DNA from: CAVXJN01 sp963773585
GTDB lineage: Bacteria > Pseudomonadota > Gammaproteobacteria > JASBUN01
Direction: 5' to 3'
Assembly: GCA_963773585.1 (NCBI GenBank)
Contig: CAVZBR010000001.1
Span: forward strand, 682,001-746,000
DNA: 64,000 bases
The translations under genes were made by a program, and so were the position numbers. Shown piece after piece: positions 1-8,973 of this stretch (positions are counted from its first letter, which is position 1; each line of letters starts with the position of its first letter). Below the pieces are notes generated by a model, which was given only the letters and a program-made list of their open reading frames with translations, had not been told where the DNA came from and searched no databases.

Positions 1-145
1 GCGAACGCCTCGTGGCAAAAGCACGAGAGGTTCACAGGGACGCACCGGCTTCCCGTTTCACTTCGCCTTCCGACGGATGGCGAAGCACCTGAAGCGGACG
101 TCAATCTACGGGCAAGCGTAATGCCCTGTCAAGCGCATGGCTGAA

Positions 146-874
146 TCAGGGATCAATGCAACCTTGGGGCTCGGGTAGTCCGGCAATTCGCGAGCCCTGA
201 CGCGAAGGGCCGCCCGGATACAGCTCGTAAAGAAACGATTCGTTGATGCGCTCATCGCCGTCCTGATCCTGCATGTGCTTGACCAGCAGCTTCACCATGG
301 GCGTGATGCCGTATTGAAAATAGAATCCGCGCAGGAAGCGAATGACTTCCCAATGTTCCGGCGTGAGCTCGATACCTTCACGTTCGGCCAGATACTTGCC
401 AAGGGATTCGCTCCATACGGATGCGTCCACCAGATTGCCGCTGGCATGGGTCCGATAGACTTGGCCATCGAATTCGAACGTTTGCAGTCCTGGACCGCTG
501 TCGTTGCGCAAACCGTCATTCGGCGCCTGCTGCTCCAGTTCCTGGTCCAGCAGAGGTTCGGGGATCCCGGCGATACGCGTGCCCTGGATCTGGACGTCGC
601 CCGGGAATAACTGATCGAGATAGGCATCGGTCGCCTTCTCCGGACCGAGGCGATCGGCGATCGCTTTTTTGAGCAGTTTGCGTACCGGGGAAACGTTGTA
701 TTCCTGATAGAACAGGCGCATCACGCTGAGAACCTCCCAGTGCTCGGCAGTCAGCGCGATCCCCTCGCGCAGCGCCAGCGAGTCGGCGATGTCTTCATTC
801 CATTGCCCGAGATCTGCCAAGCGCCCGTCTCGAGTCAGATGATAGTCGAGCGCCTTCGCGTACATTACGGTCAT
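146..874 (-). CDS. Tandem DsrC/TusE-domain protein (two fused copies)
   Basis: DsrC/TusE proteins are small sulfur carriers that pass persulfide sulfur through a cysteine near the C-terminus, in tRNA 2-thiolation (TusE) or dissimilatory sulfur metabolism (DsrC). This 242-residue protein holds two copies, about residues 1-108 and 131-242. Both show the family pattern of an EGI-x-L-T-x-EHWEV segment and a closing RIAGxPEP motif. Only the second copy keeps the terminal cysteine (C239, in PQGCI), followed by two extra residues; it is the only cysteine in the protein. The first copy reads IPEPLLDQ where the Cys should be. A DsrC-type second cysteine ten residues upstream is absent, so it is closer to TusE. 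The start is the ATG at 874, which has a GGGAGGG ribosome site; an upstream in-frame ATG at 925 lacks one. Confidence 0.85.
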   Translation of the reverse strand: MTVMYAKALDYHLTRDGRLADLGQWNEDIADSLALREGIALTAEHWEVLSVMRLFYQEYNVSPVRKLLKKAIADRLGPEKATDAYLDQLFPGDVQIQGTRIAGIPEPLLDQELEQQAPNDGLRNDSGPGLQTFEFDGQVYRTHASGNLVDASVWSESLGKYLAEREGIELTPEHWEVIRFLRGFYFQYGITPMVKLLVKHMQDQDGDERINESFLYELYPGGPSRQGSRIAGLPEPQGCIDP

Positions 875-953
875 TGATGGTCCCTCCCGTGTGCGCGGTA
901 CGTAGCCGCGTTTTGTCCTAGGCAATGCCGTAGCGCGGCCAAGTATACCGGTA

Positions 954-985
954 GCCGGCGGCGTTGTCCGAAGCCCGCCGCCGGC
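954..985 (+). terminator. 10-bp GC-rich hairpin in divergent intergenic region
   Basis: A perfect inverted repeat, GCCGGCGGCG at 954-963 and CGCCGCCGGC at 976-985, with a 12-nt loop and followed by CTATTTTC. It has intrinsic-terminator form on the + strand, yet no + gene lies upstream within the window. It sits between two divergent genes, so it could be a leader structure for the thioredoxin gene at 1124, or it could stop transcription arriving from beyond the left edge. The T tract is short, so function is uncertain. Confidence 0.35.
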
Positions 986-1123
986 CTATTTTCAATTGGT
1001 CGGCCATAACATCCGGCTCTTTACCATGGCGTCACTGTGCTAAAGCACCTTGCATATGGGCAGATGGCGGTCGCACACTAGCAGAACAGTCAACCTGTTG
1101 ATTTTATTAACCTGGATATTTAT

Positions 1124-1672
1124 ATGCCCATACTGAAGCTTGGCTTGGCAGTGGTATTACTGGCGCTGGCGCAGCTTGTCGCTGCCGCGGCAGCGCCACG
1201 GAACCCGGACCAGTATTTCTTCGATCAAACCCTGGGCGATCTCACCAGCGAGCTGGCGGCAGCCCGAGAGCAGGGTAAGCAAGGCATCGTGATTTTCTTT
1301 GAACAGGATGAATGCCCGTTCTGCCATCGCATGAAGCAGACGGTGCTGAACCAGCCCGAGGTGCAGGAATATTACAAGAAGCACTTTCTGGTATTTCCGA
1401 TGGACATTGAGAGCACCGCGGAAGTCACTGATCCGAAGGGCAAGATCACCAATCAGAAGGAATTCTTTGCGGATGTCACCCACAACCGGGGCGCCACGCC
1501 GGTGTTTGCGTTCTTCGATCTCGACGGCAATCTCACCGTGCGGTACACAGGCGCGACGACGGGGGTGGACGAGTTCATGTGGCTGGGCGAATACGCCAGC
1601 AACGGCGTCTATAAGCAGGAGCCATTCACGCGCTACAAGCGGGAAAAACGCAAGGAGTCGCGCAGCAATTGA
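1124..1672 (+). CDS. Periplasmic thioredoxin-fold protein (SoxW-like)
   Basis: A 182-residue protein with a hydrophobic signal peptide (about residues 1-24, ending in an Ala-rich cleavage region). A thioredoxin-like domain follows, with the redox motif C64-P-F-C67 in a strand-loop-helix context (FFEQDECPFC). The later GATPVFAFFD segment supplies the cis-Pro typical of the fold. Family members of this size (thioredoxin_2/SoxW type) reduce disulfides of exported proteins; the real partner cannot be told from sequence. It is divergent from the DsrC/TusE-like gene, which is suggestive but not proof of a shared sulfur-related role. The ribosome site is weak (CTGGA). The C-terminal tail is very basic (KREKRKESR). 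Confidence 0.8.
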   Translation: MPILKLGLAVVLLALAQLVAAAAAPRNPDQYFFDQTLGDLTSELAAAREQGKQGIVIFFEQDECPFCHRMKQTVLNQPEVQEYYKKHFLVFPMDIESTAEVTDPKGKITNQKEFFADVTHNRGATPVFAFFDLDGNLTVRYTGATTGVDEFMWLGEYASNGVYKQEPFTRYKREKRKESRSN

Positions 1673-1681
1673 TGGTGCGGG

Positions 1682-2416
1682 TCAGCCGTTGAGGCGTTCG
1701 CGGGCAAGCCAGACGCGCAATTTCTCCTCCTCCTGCTCCAATTCGAACTGATTGATCAACCCTCGACGCAGTGCGTGGGACACTGCTCGTGCGCGCATAT
1801 TCAGGACCTCTCCCAATTCCGCGGCGGTCTGTTGTTCCTGATCGATGCCGAGCTTGGCATACAGCGACTTGAGGCGGCTTTGCACGCCGCGCCGCGACAG
1901 ATAACGGCGACGTGCGATGACGTTGTCGGTGAGTCCCAAGGCGATGTCGAGCAATACCTCGAACTCCAGGTCGGTGATTCCGCTGCCGGGTTTGTTGGCG
2001 CGCGCCTGGACCGGCCTGACTTTCTGATCCACCCAGCACTGACAATCCTTGAACACCGCTTCCACGGCCCGTTGCAGTACCTCGCCGGGATTGCTCTTCA
2101 AAACGTATCCATACACGGTCTCCGGCGGAATGATATCAGTCAGTGCGCGGACGTATATTTCATCCTTGTGCTGGGACCAGAACACGATGCGGGCCGCGGG
2201 GCGATCGCGCCATAGCGCCCGCGCAAACTGGATACCGTCCATTTCCGGCATTTGCAAATCGCTGATCACCCACGGCTGTTCGACATTGCACGCCGCCTCG
2301 AGGGCCTCGCGGCCATTGATGGTATAGATGAGGTCGAAGTCTGCCAGGCTGGCGCCGAGAAATTCGCGGTCTCGCGGATTGTCCTCGGCGATCAGGATGG
2401 GATGGCGTTCAGTCAC
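1682..2416 (-). CDS. NarL/LuxR-type response regulator
   Basis: A 244-residue DNA-binding response regulator. The receiver domain (about 5-125) has the acidic pocket at E11-D12 and the phospho-acceptor D53 in VISDLQMPEMDG. A LuxR-type helix-turn-helix lies near 165-220 (ITDLEFEVLLDIALGLTDN and SRLKSLYAKLGI). I chose the GTG at 2416 because AAAGGAGG precedes it at good spacing and translation then opens directly at the receiver; the longer frame to 2512 only shadows the kinase gene. It overlaps the 3' end of the histidine kinase gene by 8 bp, so the two are translationally coupled and form a cognate pair. Target genes are unknown; the efflux-type genes divergent from the kinase are candidates. 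Confidence 0.85.
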   Translation of the reverse strand: MTERHPILIAEDNPRDREFLGASLADFDLIYTINGREALEAACNVEQPWVISDLQMPEMDGIQFARALWRDRPAARIVFWSQHKDEIYVRALTDIIPPETVYGYVLKSNPGEVLQRAVEAVFKDCQCWVDQKVRPVQARANKPGSGITDLEFEVLLDIALGLTDNVIARRRYLSRRGVQSRLKSLYAKLGIDQEQQTAAELGEVLNMRARAVSHALRRGLINQFELEQEEEKLRVWLARERLNG

Positions 2417-3797
2417 GTGGGCCTCCTTTGGTTTCGAGCCTGAGCTCGAAACGTGTGCCGGTCGTGAAGCGCGACGGACCCCAACGGAACGTGGCACCGA
2501 TTGCTTTGGCACGTTCCTCGATATTGGTAATCCCGTGGCCGCCGTTATGGCGCGCTTGCTCGTAATCGAAACCTGTACCGTTGTCCTCGACGATCAGCGT
2601 CATACCCTGGGGGGCACGGCGTAAGTCGATCTCGTACCGGGTCGCATGGGCGTGGCGCGCGACGTTGTTGACCAGGTTCAGTACGATGCGGTACACCGAC
2701 AAACGCTCGAATTCGCTCATCGCCGCGTCGGAATCCGAATCCACGTGCAGAAAATATTCGGCCATGCCGTCGCCACTGTACCGTTTGTCCAGATGGGAAC
2801 GCAGCGCCTTTTCCAGCCCCAGGAGATCCAGCGTCTGCGGATGCAGATCGTCGATGATGCGGCGCATGCTGTTTGCAATCTCTTCGAGCTCGTCCTGAAG
2901 TGCTTGGACGTGTTGGGATCTTTGTTCCGAATCCGACTCGCCGCGCAACTGCGACAGGTTGCGCGAGAGATTGGTAATGTCCGAGAGTGTCTGATCGTGA
3001 ATATCCATGGCGATGCGCTTGCGTTCGTCTTCCGCCCCCTGCAGCACTTTTTCGCTCGCCACGACGTTGAGCAACCGCTGGGTCATGGTGGACATGCATG
3101 CGGCCAGTTCGTCGACTTCATCGCGGACATGTTCAGGAGCCGGCGGGGACACCAGATTACCGGCGCAGATCCTCTTGGCGTCGCGCGCCAAGGCACCCAA
3201 CCGGCCCTTGGTACGTTGGATGGTCCACACCGATAGCGCGATGCCGGTGAATACCGCGATGGCGAGCACATATAGGGAGACGCTCACCAGCTGCGATGTG
3301 ATGTCATTCACGTTGTCGTAATAGTCCGTATAGGCAGTGCGCTTCTGAACGTAGAACTTTCGATAGATCTGTTCCAGCTCGGGCAGCAGTTCCTGCATGC
3401 TGTTGCGTATGGCCACCGGGTCCAGATCATCGCGATAACGCACATCGTGGATCTGCCGATCCATTTGCGCCCGCACGTCGGGCGCAAGTTTGCCGGCGAG
3501 TTCCGGGTAGCGGAAATTGTCCGAAAGCGTGCGGGATTGCTCCAGATAGCTGAAGTGCAGATCGTCGTCGACGTTGCCGCCGCGGGCGCTCATCTGCCCC
3601 GCGATATCGTACATCCGTTGGCCGGCGGTGATAGCGCCCTGGGCGTGAGAGCAAACGTTGACCCATTCTCTAACTGCTTCGTTCTGTTGCTTGATGTCGA
3701 ACAGCTTCGCCATGGTGAAGCCGATCAACGCCATGATCAGGAAAATGGTCGCGGCGGGCGCCAGCAGTATCTGTGACCTGAGGGGCAGGCTCCTCAA
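2409..3797 (-). CDS. NarX/DegS-type sensor histidine kinase
   Basis: A 462-residue membrane kinase. TM1 is about 9-31 and TM2 about 170-192, enclosing a helical periplasmic sensor of about 140 residues. A HAMP linker follows (about 193-245). The HisKA_3 dimerization box reads DERKRIAMDIHDQTLSD, with phospho-acceptor H267. The C-terminal HATPase carries NNVARHAHA (N box), VEDNGTGF (G1) and GGHGITNIEERA (G2). The domain order matches kinases that pair with NarL-type regulators, and its partner overlaps it downstream. The start is a TTG at 3797, supported by GAGGAG seven bases upstream. The stimulus is unknown; the sensor has no cysteine pair or recognisable ligand motif. Confidence 0.85.
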   Translation of the reverse strand: MRSLPLRSQILLAPAATIFLIMALIGFTMAKLFDIKQQNEAVREWVNVCSHAQGAITAGQRMYDIAGQMSARGGNVDDDLHFSYLEQSRTLSDNFRYPELAGKLAPDVRAQMDRQIHDVRYRDDLDPVAIRNSMQELLPELEQIYRKFYVQKRTAYTDYYDNVNDITSQLVSVSLYVLAIAVFTGIALSVWTIQRTKGRLGALARDAKRICAGNLVSPPAPEHVRDEVDELAACMSTMTQRLLNVVASEKVLQGAEDERKRIAMDIHDQTLSDITNLSRNLSQLRGESDSEQRSQHVQALQDELEEIANSMRRIIDDLHPQTLDLLGLEKALRSHLDKRYSGDGMAEYFLHVDSDSDAAMSEFERLSVYRIVLNLVNNVARHAHATRYEIDLRRAPQGMTLIVEDNGTGFDYEQARHNGGHGITNIEERAKAIGATFRWGPSRFTTGTRFELRLETKGGPRD

Positions 3798-4089
3798 GGA
3801 CGTACTCCTCGTTGTGGGCGGACGATCGCGGCGGTCGGGGCCCCCGCCGTCGGTGGCGAAGACCGGTTGGCGGTGTTTTCAGTGAAACGGGGCGGCCGAA
3901 AGGTCGGCGCAGCCAGATAGCATACGGCGCTGTGCGCGCTTGCCTATGTGCATAAGCACACTGCACAGTACCGAGCCGCGCGTCCGCCGGCTGTGGCTCC
4001 TCCCCTGGCACTTCGTTCGCTATACCGACATAGTATCTCGCACGTCACTGGCGGCATGGCCCCCAGCGCTGATAACATCATAACTCGAC

Positions 4090-5418
4090 ATGGCGCTATC
4101 GACCCGACTCTCCCTGGCAATGCTCTTGGTTCTGGGCTGCACGAATCTTCGTGCCGAGCTGCCAGAGGCCGCGCCGTTGCCGGAACCGCTGACATTGGAG
4201 CAAGCCCTTTCGTTCGCGGACGCTGAGCATCCCCAGGTGCTGGAAGCGCAGTCTGAGGTGGAACGGGCGCGGGCGGTTCGCGACAGTGTCGACGCCAGTG
4301 ACAACTGGAATGCCGATCTGGAGGGTCGATTGCAATGGGTCGATCCTTCGCCCAGGGTGGAGGACCAAGGGCACAATGACAGCAAAATCGGTCTGGTGCT
4401 CAGCAAGCGCCTCTATGACTTTGGCCGCACCAGTTCGGCATTGGCCGCGGCCGACTCCGCGTTGCACGGCAGCGAACTTTTGTACACCGATGCGCAGGCA
4501 AAGCGCCGCATCGCCATCATGCAAGCTTTTTTCGACGTGATACTTGCCGACCTGGCGTATGCCCGCGACAACGAGGCAATGGCCACGGCCTACGTTTCAT
4601 ACGACCGCCAGCGCGATCGCAAGGCTCAGGGCAAGATCTCCGATATTCAAGTGTTGGAAGCACAATCGGCCTATCAGCAGGCGCGAAGCAAACGTTATGC
4701 CAGTGACGTGAGCCGTCGCAGTGCGCGTGCTCGCTTGGCAGCGCTACTGAACCGCCCGGGGGCTCTGCCGGCCACGCTGGTGCAACCCGATCTGCCGAAC
4801 CTGGAGCGTAAGCTTCCGGAGGTCGAACGTCTGCAAGAGTTGGCATTGGCGCACAATCCTGAACTGGAGGCATTGCGCGCCCAGGTCGAGGCGTCCCGCG
4901 AACGCCTGCAGGCAGCAAGGGCCGATAAGTACCCCACCATAACCGGCGAAGTCGAAGCGGCGGATTATGCCCGCGAACTGGGCTCCAGCGACCGACTACG
5001 CGCCGGGATCAAGTTCAAAATGCCGCTTTATACCGGCGGCGCCGTGCGCGCCGAAATCGGCCGCCAGATGGCGGAAATGAAGCGCGCGGCGGCCCGTCGG
5101 GCGCAACGGGAACTGGACGTTCGGCAAGCAGTGCTCGAAGTCTGGCAGGAAATCTACGTGCTGGGCGCGCGCCGGGATGCGGCGCGCGTGGAAACCGATT
5201 ATCGCGATCTGTATCTGGATCGAAGCCGCGCGCTCTACGAGCTGGACGTGCGTACCGATCTGGGCGATTCGATGGTGCAATTTTCTGCCGCCCGGTATCA
5301 GACCGCACAGGTTGATTTCCAGCTTGCGCTTGCCTTTGCGCGGCTCGAAGCGCTGCTCGGGCAGCCAATACCGGAGCCCCGGGCCGGGGCTGCCGCCGCC
5401 GATGCTCCCGCACAATGA
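4090..5418 (+). CDS. TolC-family outer membrane efflux protein
   Basis: 442 residues with an N-terminal signal peptide (about 1-22), followed by the two alternating alpha-helical/beta repeats of the outer membrane efflux protein family. Typical features are the opening LTLEQALSFADAEHP segment, the repeated start at LAHNPELEALRAQVEASRE, and barrel strands such as GIKFKMPLYTGG with the conserved Y-x-GG. Such trimers form the outer membrane exit duct of tripartite exporters or type I secretion. The partner immediately downstream is a membrane fusion protein, but there is no inner-membrane pump in this locus. The gene is divergent from the two-component system at 1682-3797, which may control it. 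Confidence 0.85.
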   Translation: MALSTRLSLAMLLVLGCTNLRAELPEAAPLPEPLTLEQALSFADAEHPQVLEAQSEVERARAVRDSVDASDNWNADLEGRLQWVDPSPRVEDQGHNDSKIGLVLSKRLYDFGRTSSALAAADSALHGSELLYTDAQAKRRIAIMQAFFDVILADLAYARDNEAMATAYVSYDRQRDRKAQGKISDIQVLEAQSAYQQARSKRYASDVSRRSARARLAALLNRPGALPATLVQPDLPNLERKLPEVERLQELALAHNPELEALRAQVEASRERLQAARADKYPTITGEVEAADYARELGSSDRLRAGIKFKMPLYTGGAVRAEIGRQMAEMKRAAARRAQRELDVRQAVLEVWQEIYVLGARRDAARVETDYRDLYLDRSRALYELDVRTDLGDSMVQFSAARYQTAQVDFQLALAFARLEALLGQPIPEPRAGAAAADAPAQ

Positions 5419-5431
5419 ACCGGTGACTGTG

Positions 5432-6199
5432 ATGAACAAGCTGAGACTCTTACTTGCAACCCTGTTGGCCTTGTACATCGGCTCGGGTACAGCCGCTGAA
5501 CTGCAAGGCCATTTGGATTGGGCCCGGCGCGTGGAGTTGAGTACCCCGGTTTCCGGCACCGTGGATCAGGTGCTGGTGGACGTAGGCGCCAAAGTGCGTA
5601 AAGGTCAGCCCTTGGTGCGGCTCGACCAACGTTCGTTCAAGGCCCGCGTGTCCAAGGACCAGGCGGAGCTTGCCAGTGCCAAGGATGTACTCGAGGAAGC
5701 CAAACGTGAGTTGGACCGGGATCAGGAGCTGTACGAGCGCCAGGTCATGTCCACCCACGAACTGCAACTTTCCAAGATTGCGCTAACGGAGGCTGAGGCC
5801 AACTTCCAGCGCGCTCGTTCGCAATTGGAATTGGCAAAGTTGGACTTGGAATACAGCACTATTGAAGCGCCGTACCCAGCGATCGTACTGCAGCGTCGCG
5901 TGCAACCCGGCCAGACGGTGGTCAGCCGCCTGCAAACGACTCCACTTCTTGTTCTGGCCAGTTCCGAGGAAATGCTGGTGCGGGCGGACGTCAGTCCGGA
6001 TGAGCTGGCGCAGCTCAGACCGGGCAGTACCGTGGACATCCGGGTCGGCGGGCGATCCTACAAGGGCAAGATCGGCAATCTCGGGCTCGAGCCCAAGAGC
6101 ACGGACCAGGGCCCCCGCTACCCAGTTGAAGTCGCCATACCGATCCAGAAGGAAGGCGAGCTGCGCGCCGGCCAATCGGCAACCATAGAGCTACCCTGA
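5432..6199 (+). CDS. HlyD/RND-type membrane fusion (periplasmic adaptor) protein
   Basis: A short adaptor of 255 residues. It has a signal peptide (about 1-22), a biotinyl/lipoyl-like half motif (VELSTPVSGTVDQVLVDVGAKVRKGQPLVRLD), a coiled-coil hairpin (about 75-140, QAELASAKDVLEEAKREL and following), the second lipoyl half and a beta-barrel domain ending in AGQSATIELP. It begins 13 bp after the TolC-like gene, so the two are cotranscribed. The ATG at 5432 is preferred over the long upstream frame because a signal peptide begins there. The inner-membrane transporter that should complete the complex is missing nearby. The protein lacks the usual N-terminal membrane helix and membrane-proximal domain of full-length (about 380-residue) adaptors. 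Confidence 0.8.
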   Translation: MNKLRLLLATLLALYIGSGTAAELQGHLDWARRVELSTPVSGTVDQVLVDVGAKVRKGQPLVRLDQRSFKARVSKDQAELASAKDVLEEAKRELDRDQELYERQVMSTHELQLSKIALTEAEANFQRARSQLELAKLDLEYSTIEAPYPAIVLQRRVQPGQTVVSRLQTTPLLVLASSEEMLVRADVSPDELAQLRPGSTVDIRVGGRSYKGKIGNLGLEPKSTDQGPRYPVEVAIPIQKEGELRAGQSATIELP

Positions 6200-6252
6200 G
6201 CGGCGTCGTCCGCCACTGTAGCTGGCGATCGTCGATCGAACGGAGCACCTCT

Positions 6253-6540
6253 GTGAACTCCAGTCAATCCGACAAGCTGTGTCTACGTTGCCGGGTAAGT
6301 GGTCTGGTGCAGGGCGTGTTCTATCGCGCGTCGACCCGAAACCGGGCGCGCGAGTTGGGATTGAGCGGTTTCGCCCGTAACCTCGATGACGGCAGCGTCG
6401 AAGTGCTGGCCTGCGGCGATCGCGCCGCTGTGAACGCATTGCGCGACTGGCTCTGGGAAGGTTCGCGCGGGGCGCAAGTGGAATCGGTGGAGTGTCAGGA
6501 GTCGCCGTTTCAAGACCAGAGCGGGTTCAGCACCAAATAG
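6253..6540 (+). CDS. acyP: Acylphosphatase
   Basis: A 95-residue member of the acylphosphatase family, which hydrolyses carboxyl-phosphate bonds in the cytoplasm. The phosphate-binding loop V-x-G-V-F-Y-R (VQGVFYR, catalytic Arg) and the catalytic Asn in FARNLDDGSVEV are both present, in the normal alpha/beta order and with family length. The start codon is GTG at 6253, with GGAGC about ten bases upstream. It follows the efflux pair by about 50 bp on the same strand and may be read from the same transcript; no functional link is apparent. Confidence 0.9.
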   Translation: MNSSQSDKLCLRCRVSGLVQGVFYRASTRNRARELGLSGFARNLDDGSVEVLACGDRAAVNALRDWLWEGSRGAQVESVECQESPFQDQSGFSTK

Positions 6541-6583
6541 GACAGCTCCTGGAGCGCGAACCGCTCGCGGCTTATTGGCGGGC

Positions 6584-7186
6584 TTATTGCCGGTACCAAC
6601 GGGTCGACAATGCTTTGAAAACCCGATCGGGATACCAGCGTTTACCGACACTGCCGTTGTAACGCGCCAGCGCCCGCTGCAGGTTGCCGTGTTCCCGGTC
6701 CAGATAGTATTTGAGGATCGTGCAGCCGAAGCGCAGGTTGGTCTGCACGTGGAACAGGTTGTCGCCAGGCTGACCGATCTCATCCACCCAGAACGGCATG
6801 ACCTGCATCAGGCCCCGGGCACCGGCGTAGGAAATCGCGTAACGGTTGAAATTGCTTTCGACGTCGATGACGGCCAGTACCAGTTCCGGCGGCAGTTCGG
6901 CGCGGCTTGCTTCCACGTGGACCAGTTTCAGCAGCTCGATTCGGCTGCGCCCATCCGGAATCTTTTGCGCCAGGCGACGGGCCATGTCCGTCAGCCAGAC
7001 CTCTCCCTGGAACCGATCCTTGAATGCTTTCGAATCCAGCACCGCGTGCTTGAGGTAGACGCGCATCGCTTCGTCGGGGCGCTCCTGGGTGCCCGCGACG
7101 GCGGTCAGCGCCACCGCCACCAACGCGACAGCGGCGGCCAATCGCTGCCAGATGGTTGGACGGGTGTGGGTACTTGGGCGGCTCAT
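6584..7186 (-). CDS. Lytic murein transglycosylase (SLT domain)
   Basis: A 200-residue exported protein with a hydrophobic signal region (about 12-32) and an SLT/lysozyme-like domain (about 85-195). The catalytic Glu is E110 in VIDVESNFN, followed by the family motifs GARGLMQVMP and ALARYNGS. Enzymes of this family cleave the MurNAc-GlcNAc bond in peptidoglycan, forming anhydro-muropeptides. There is no lipobox, so it should be soluble periplasmic or membrane-anchored through an uncleaved signal. I start at the ATG at 7186, 13 bp after proS. An upstream in-frame ATG at 7237 lies inside proS coding sequence and adds no signal-like residues. It is probably cotranscribed with proS. Confidence 0.85.
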   Translation of the reverse strand: MSRPSTHTRPTIWQRLAAAVALVAVALTAVAGTQERPDEAMRVYLKHAVLDSKAFKDRFQGEVWLTDMARRLAQKIPDGRSRIELLKLVHVEASRAELPPELVLAVIDVESNFNRYAISYAGARGLMQVMPFWVDEIGQPGDNLFHVQTNLRFGCTILKYYLDREHGNLQRALARYNGSVGKRWYPDRVFKALSTRWYRQ

Positions 7187-7199
7187 ACCGCCTATATCG

Positions 7200-8915
7200 T
7201 CAACGGATGGCCCCGGCTTTATGGCGCAGAAACTCAATAATTCCCCCTGCCGCGACGTGGGTTGCTTCGCTGTCCCGGCGTCCTTTGTATTCGATCTTGT
7301 CTTCGTCCAGGGCCCGCTCGCCCAGCACCAGGCGGTGCGGAACGCCGATCAGTTCCATGTCCGCGAACATGACGCCGGGGCGCACATTGCGATCATCCAG
7401 CAGCACCTCGAAGCCCGCCTCCGTCAGCCGGGTATATAAATCCTCGACTGCGGCACGAAGCCGTTCGGACTTGTGCATGTTCATCGGCAGCAGAGCGACC
7501 TGGAACGGCGCCAAGGGTTCGGGCCAGACGATGCCGCGTTCGTCGTGGTTTTGCTCGATGGCCGCAGCCACTACCCGCGACACGCCGATTCCGTAGCAGC
7601 CCATGGTCATGACCTGGGCCTGGCCGTTCTCGTCCAGCACCGCCGCGTCGAGCGCGGCGCTGTATTTCGTGCCGAGTTGGAAAATGTGGCCGACTTCGAT
7701 GCCGCGGGCGATGCTCAGCTGTCCCTGACCATCGGGACTGGGATCGCCATCGACCACGTTGCGCAAGTCCGCCGTCTGGGGCTGCGGCAGATCCCGCCCC
7801 CAGTTGACGCCGGTCAGGTGCCGACCTTCCTGGTTGGCGCCACACACGAAGTCGCCCAGCTGCGCGGCGGCGTGATCGACGATCACCTGCAGCGGCAGTC
7901 CGACCGGGCCCAATGAGCCTGGCCCGCATCCCACCGCAACCCGGATCTCGTCGGCTGTGGCGAAGCACAAAGGCGCAGCGACCGTTGCCGACTTCTCCGC
8001 CTTGACGGCATTGAGTTCGTGGTCGCCGCGCACGACCAACGCCACCAGGCCGCTGTCTGTGCCCTTTACCAGCAGCGTTTTGATGCACCGCGATGGCTTG
8101 ACCTTCAGGAAGTCGGCCAGCTCGGGGATGGTGTGCTGATTGGGCGTGTCCACTGTTCGCATCGACTCGCCGGGCTCGGGGCGGGGCTCGGTCGGCGCCA
8201 AGGCCTCCGCGAGTTCCACATTGGCGGCATAGTCGCTGTCGGAAGAAAACGCGATGGCGTCTTCACCAGAAGCTGCGAGCACATGAAACTCGTGGGAGAC
8301 GTTGCCACCGATGCTGCCGGTGTCGGCGTGCACGGCGCGAAAATGCAGTTGCAAGCGCTCGAAGATCCGCGTGTAGGTGCGGTACATGAGCTGGTAGGTC
8401 TGGTCCAGGGAAGACTGATCGAGGTGAAACGAGTAGGCGTCTTTCATCAGAAACTCACGCGCTCGCATGACGCCGAAGCGCGGACGGATCTCGTCGCGGA
8501 ACTTGATCTGTATCTGATAGTACGTTACCGGCAGTTGCCGGTAGCTCTTGAGTTCGTTGCGCGCGAGATCGGTGATGACTTCCTCGTGGGTGGGACCGAA
8601 ACAGAATTCACGTTCGTGGCGATCGCGCAAACGCAGCAGCTCCGGTCCGTACTGCTCCCAACGCCCGGATTCCTGCCACAGCTCCGCCGGCTGCACGGCC
8701 GGCATCAGCAGTTCCAGGGCGCCGGAGCGGTTCATTTCCTCGCGAATAATGGCTTCCGCCTTGCGAAGTACCCGCAATCCCAGTGGCAGCCAGGTGTAAA
8801 TGCCGGTGGCGAGTTTACGGATCATGCCTGCACGCAGCATCAGCTGATGGCTGACGACTTCTGCATCCGAGGGCGTCTCCTTGAGGGTGGCGAGCGGAAA
8901 CTGACTAATGCGCAT
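7200..8915 (-). CDS. proS: Prolyl-tRNA synthetase
   Basis: A 571-residue class II aminoacyl-tRNA synthetase of the bacterial (ProS type 1) form; it charges tRNA-Pro. Motif 1 surrounds GLRVLRKAEAIIREEMN, motif 2 is FRDEIRPRFGVMRAREFLMKD and motif 3 is GCYGIGVSRVVAA. The YbaK/INS editing domain that removes mischarged Ala-tRNA-Pro is inserted about residues 230-390. An anticodon-binding domain closes the protein. Full family length with no visible defect. The gene is followed on the same strand by the transglycosylase gene. Confidence 0.97.
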   Translation of the reverse strand: MRISQFPLATLKETPSDAEVVSHQLMLRAGMIRKLATGIYTWLPLGLRVLRKAEAIIREEMNRSGALELLMPAVQPAELWQESGRWEQYGPELLRLRDRHEREFCFGPTHEEVITDLARNELKSYRQLPVTYYQIQIKFRDEIRPRFGVMRAREFLMKDAYSFHLDQSSLDQTYQLMYRTYTRIFERLQLHFRAVHADTGSIGGNVSHEFHVLAASGEDAIAFSSDSDYAANVELAEALAPTEPRPEPGESMRTVDTPNQHTIPELADFLKVKPSRCIKTLLVKGTDSGLVALVVRGDHELNAVKAEKSATVAAPLCFATADEIRVAVGCGPGSLGPVGLPLQVIVDHAAAQLGDFVCGANQEGRHLTGVNWGRDLPQPQTADLRNVVDGDPSPDGQGQLSIARGIEVGHIFQLGTKYSAALDAAVLDENGQAQVMTMGCYGIGVSRVVAAAIEQNHDERGIVWPEPLAPFQVALLPMNMHKSERLRAAVEDLYTRLTEAGFEVLLDDRNVRPGVMFADMELIGVPHRLVLGERALDEDKIEYKGRRDSEATHVAAGGIIEFLRHKAGAIR

Positions 8916-8973
8916 GGCGTACTTTCATGTGAGGGCTCGTGGGGAGAGGGTGGCGCGTGCCGCGGCGAACCGA

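Noticed and set aside
1..145. Possible c-di-GMP-I riboswitch or gene end at the left edge
   Set aside because: GGCAAA and GGGACGCA occur but the helix between them does not form. Two frames are open on the + strand, but too little sequence is available to call a gene tail.
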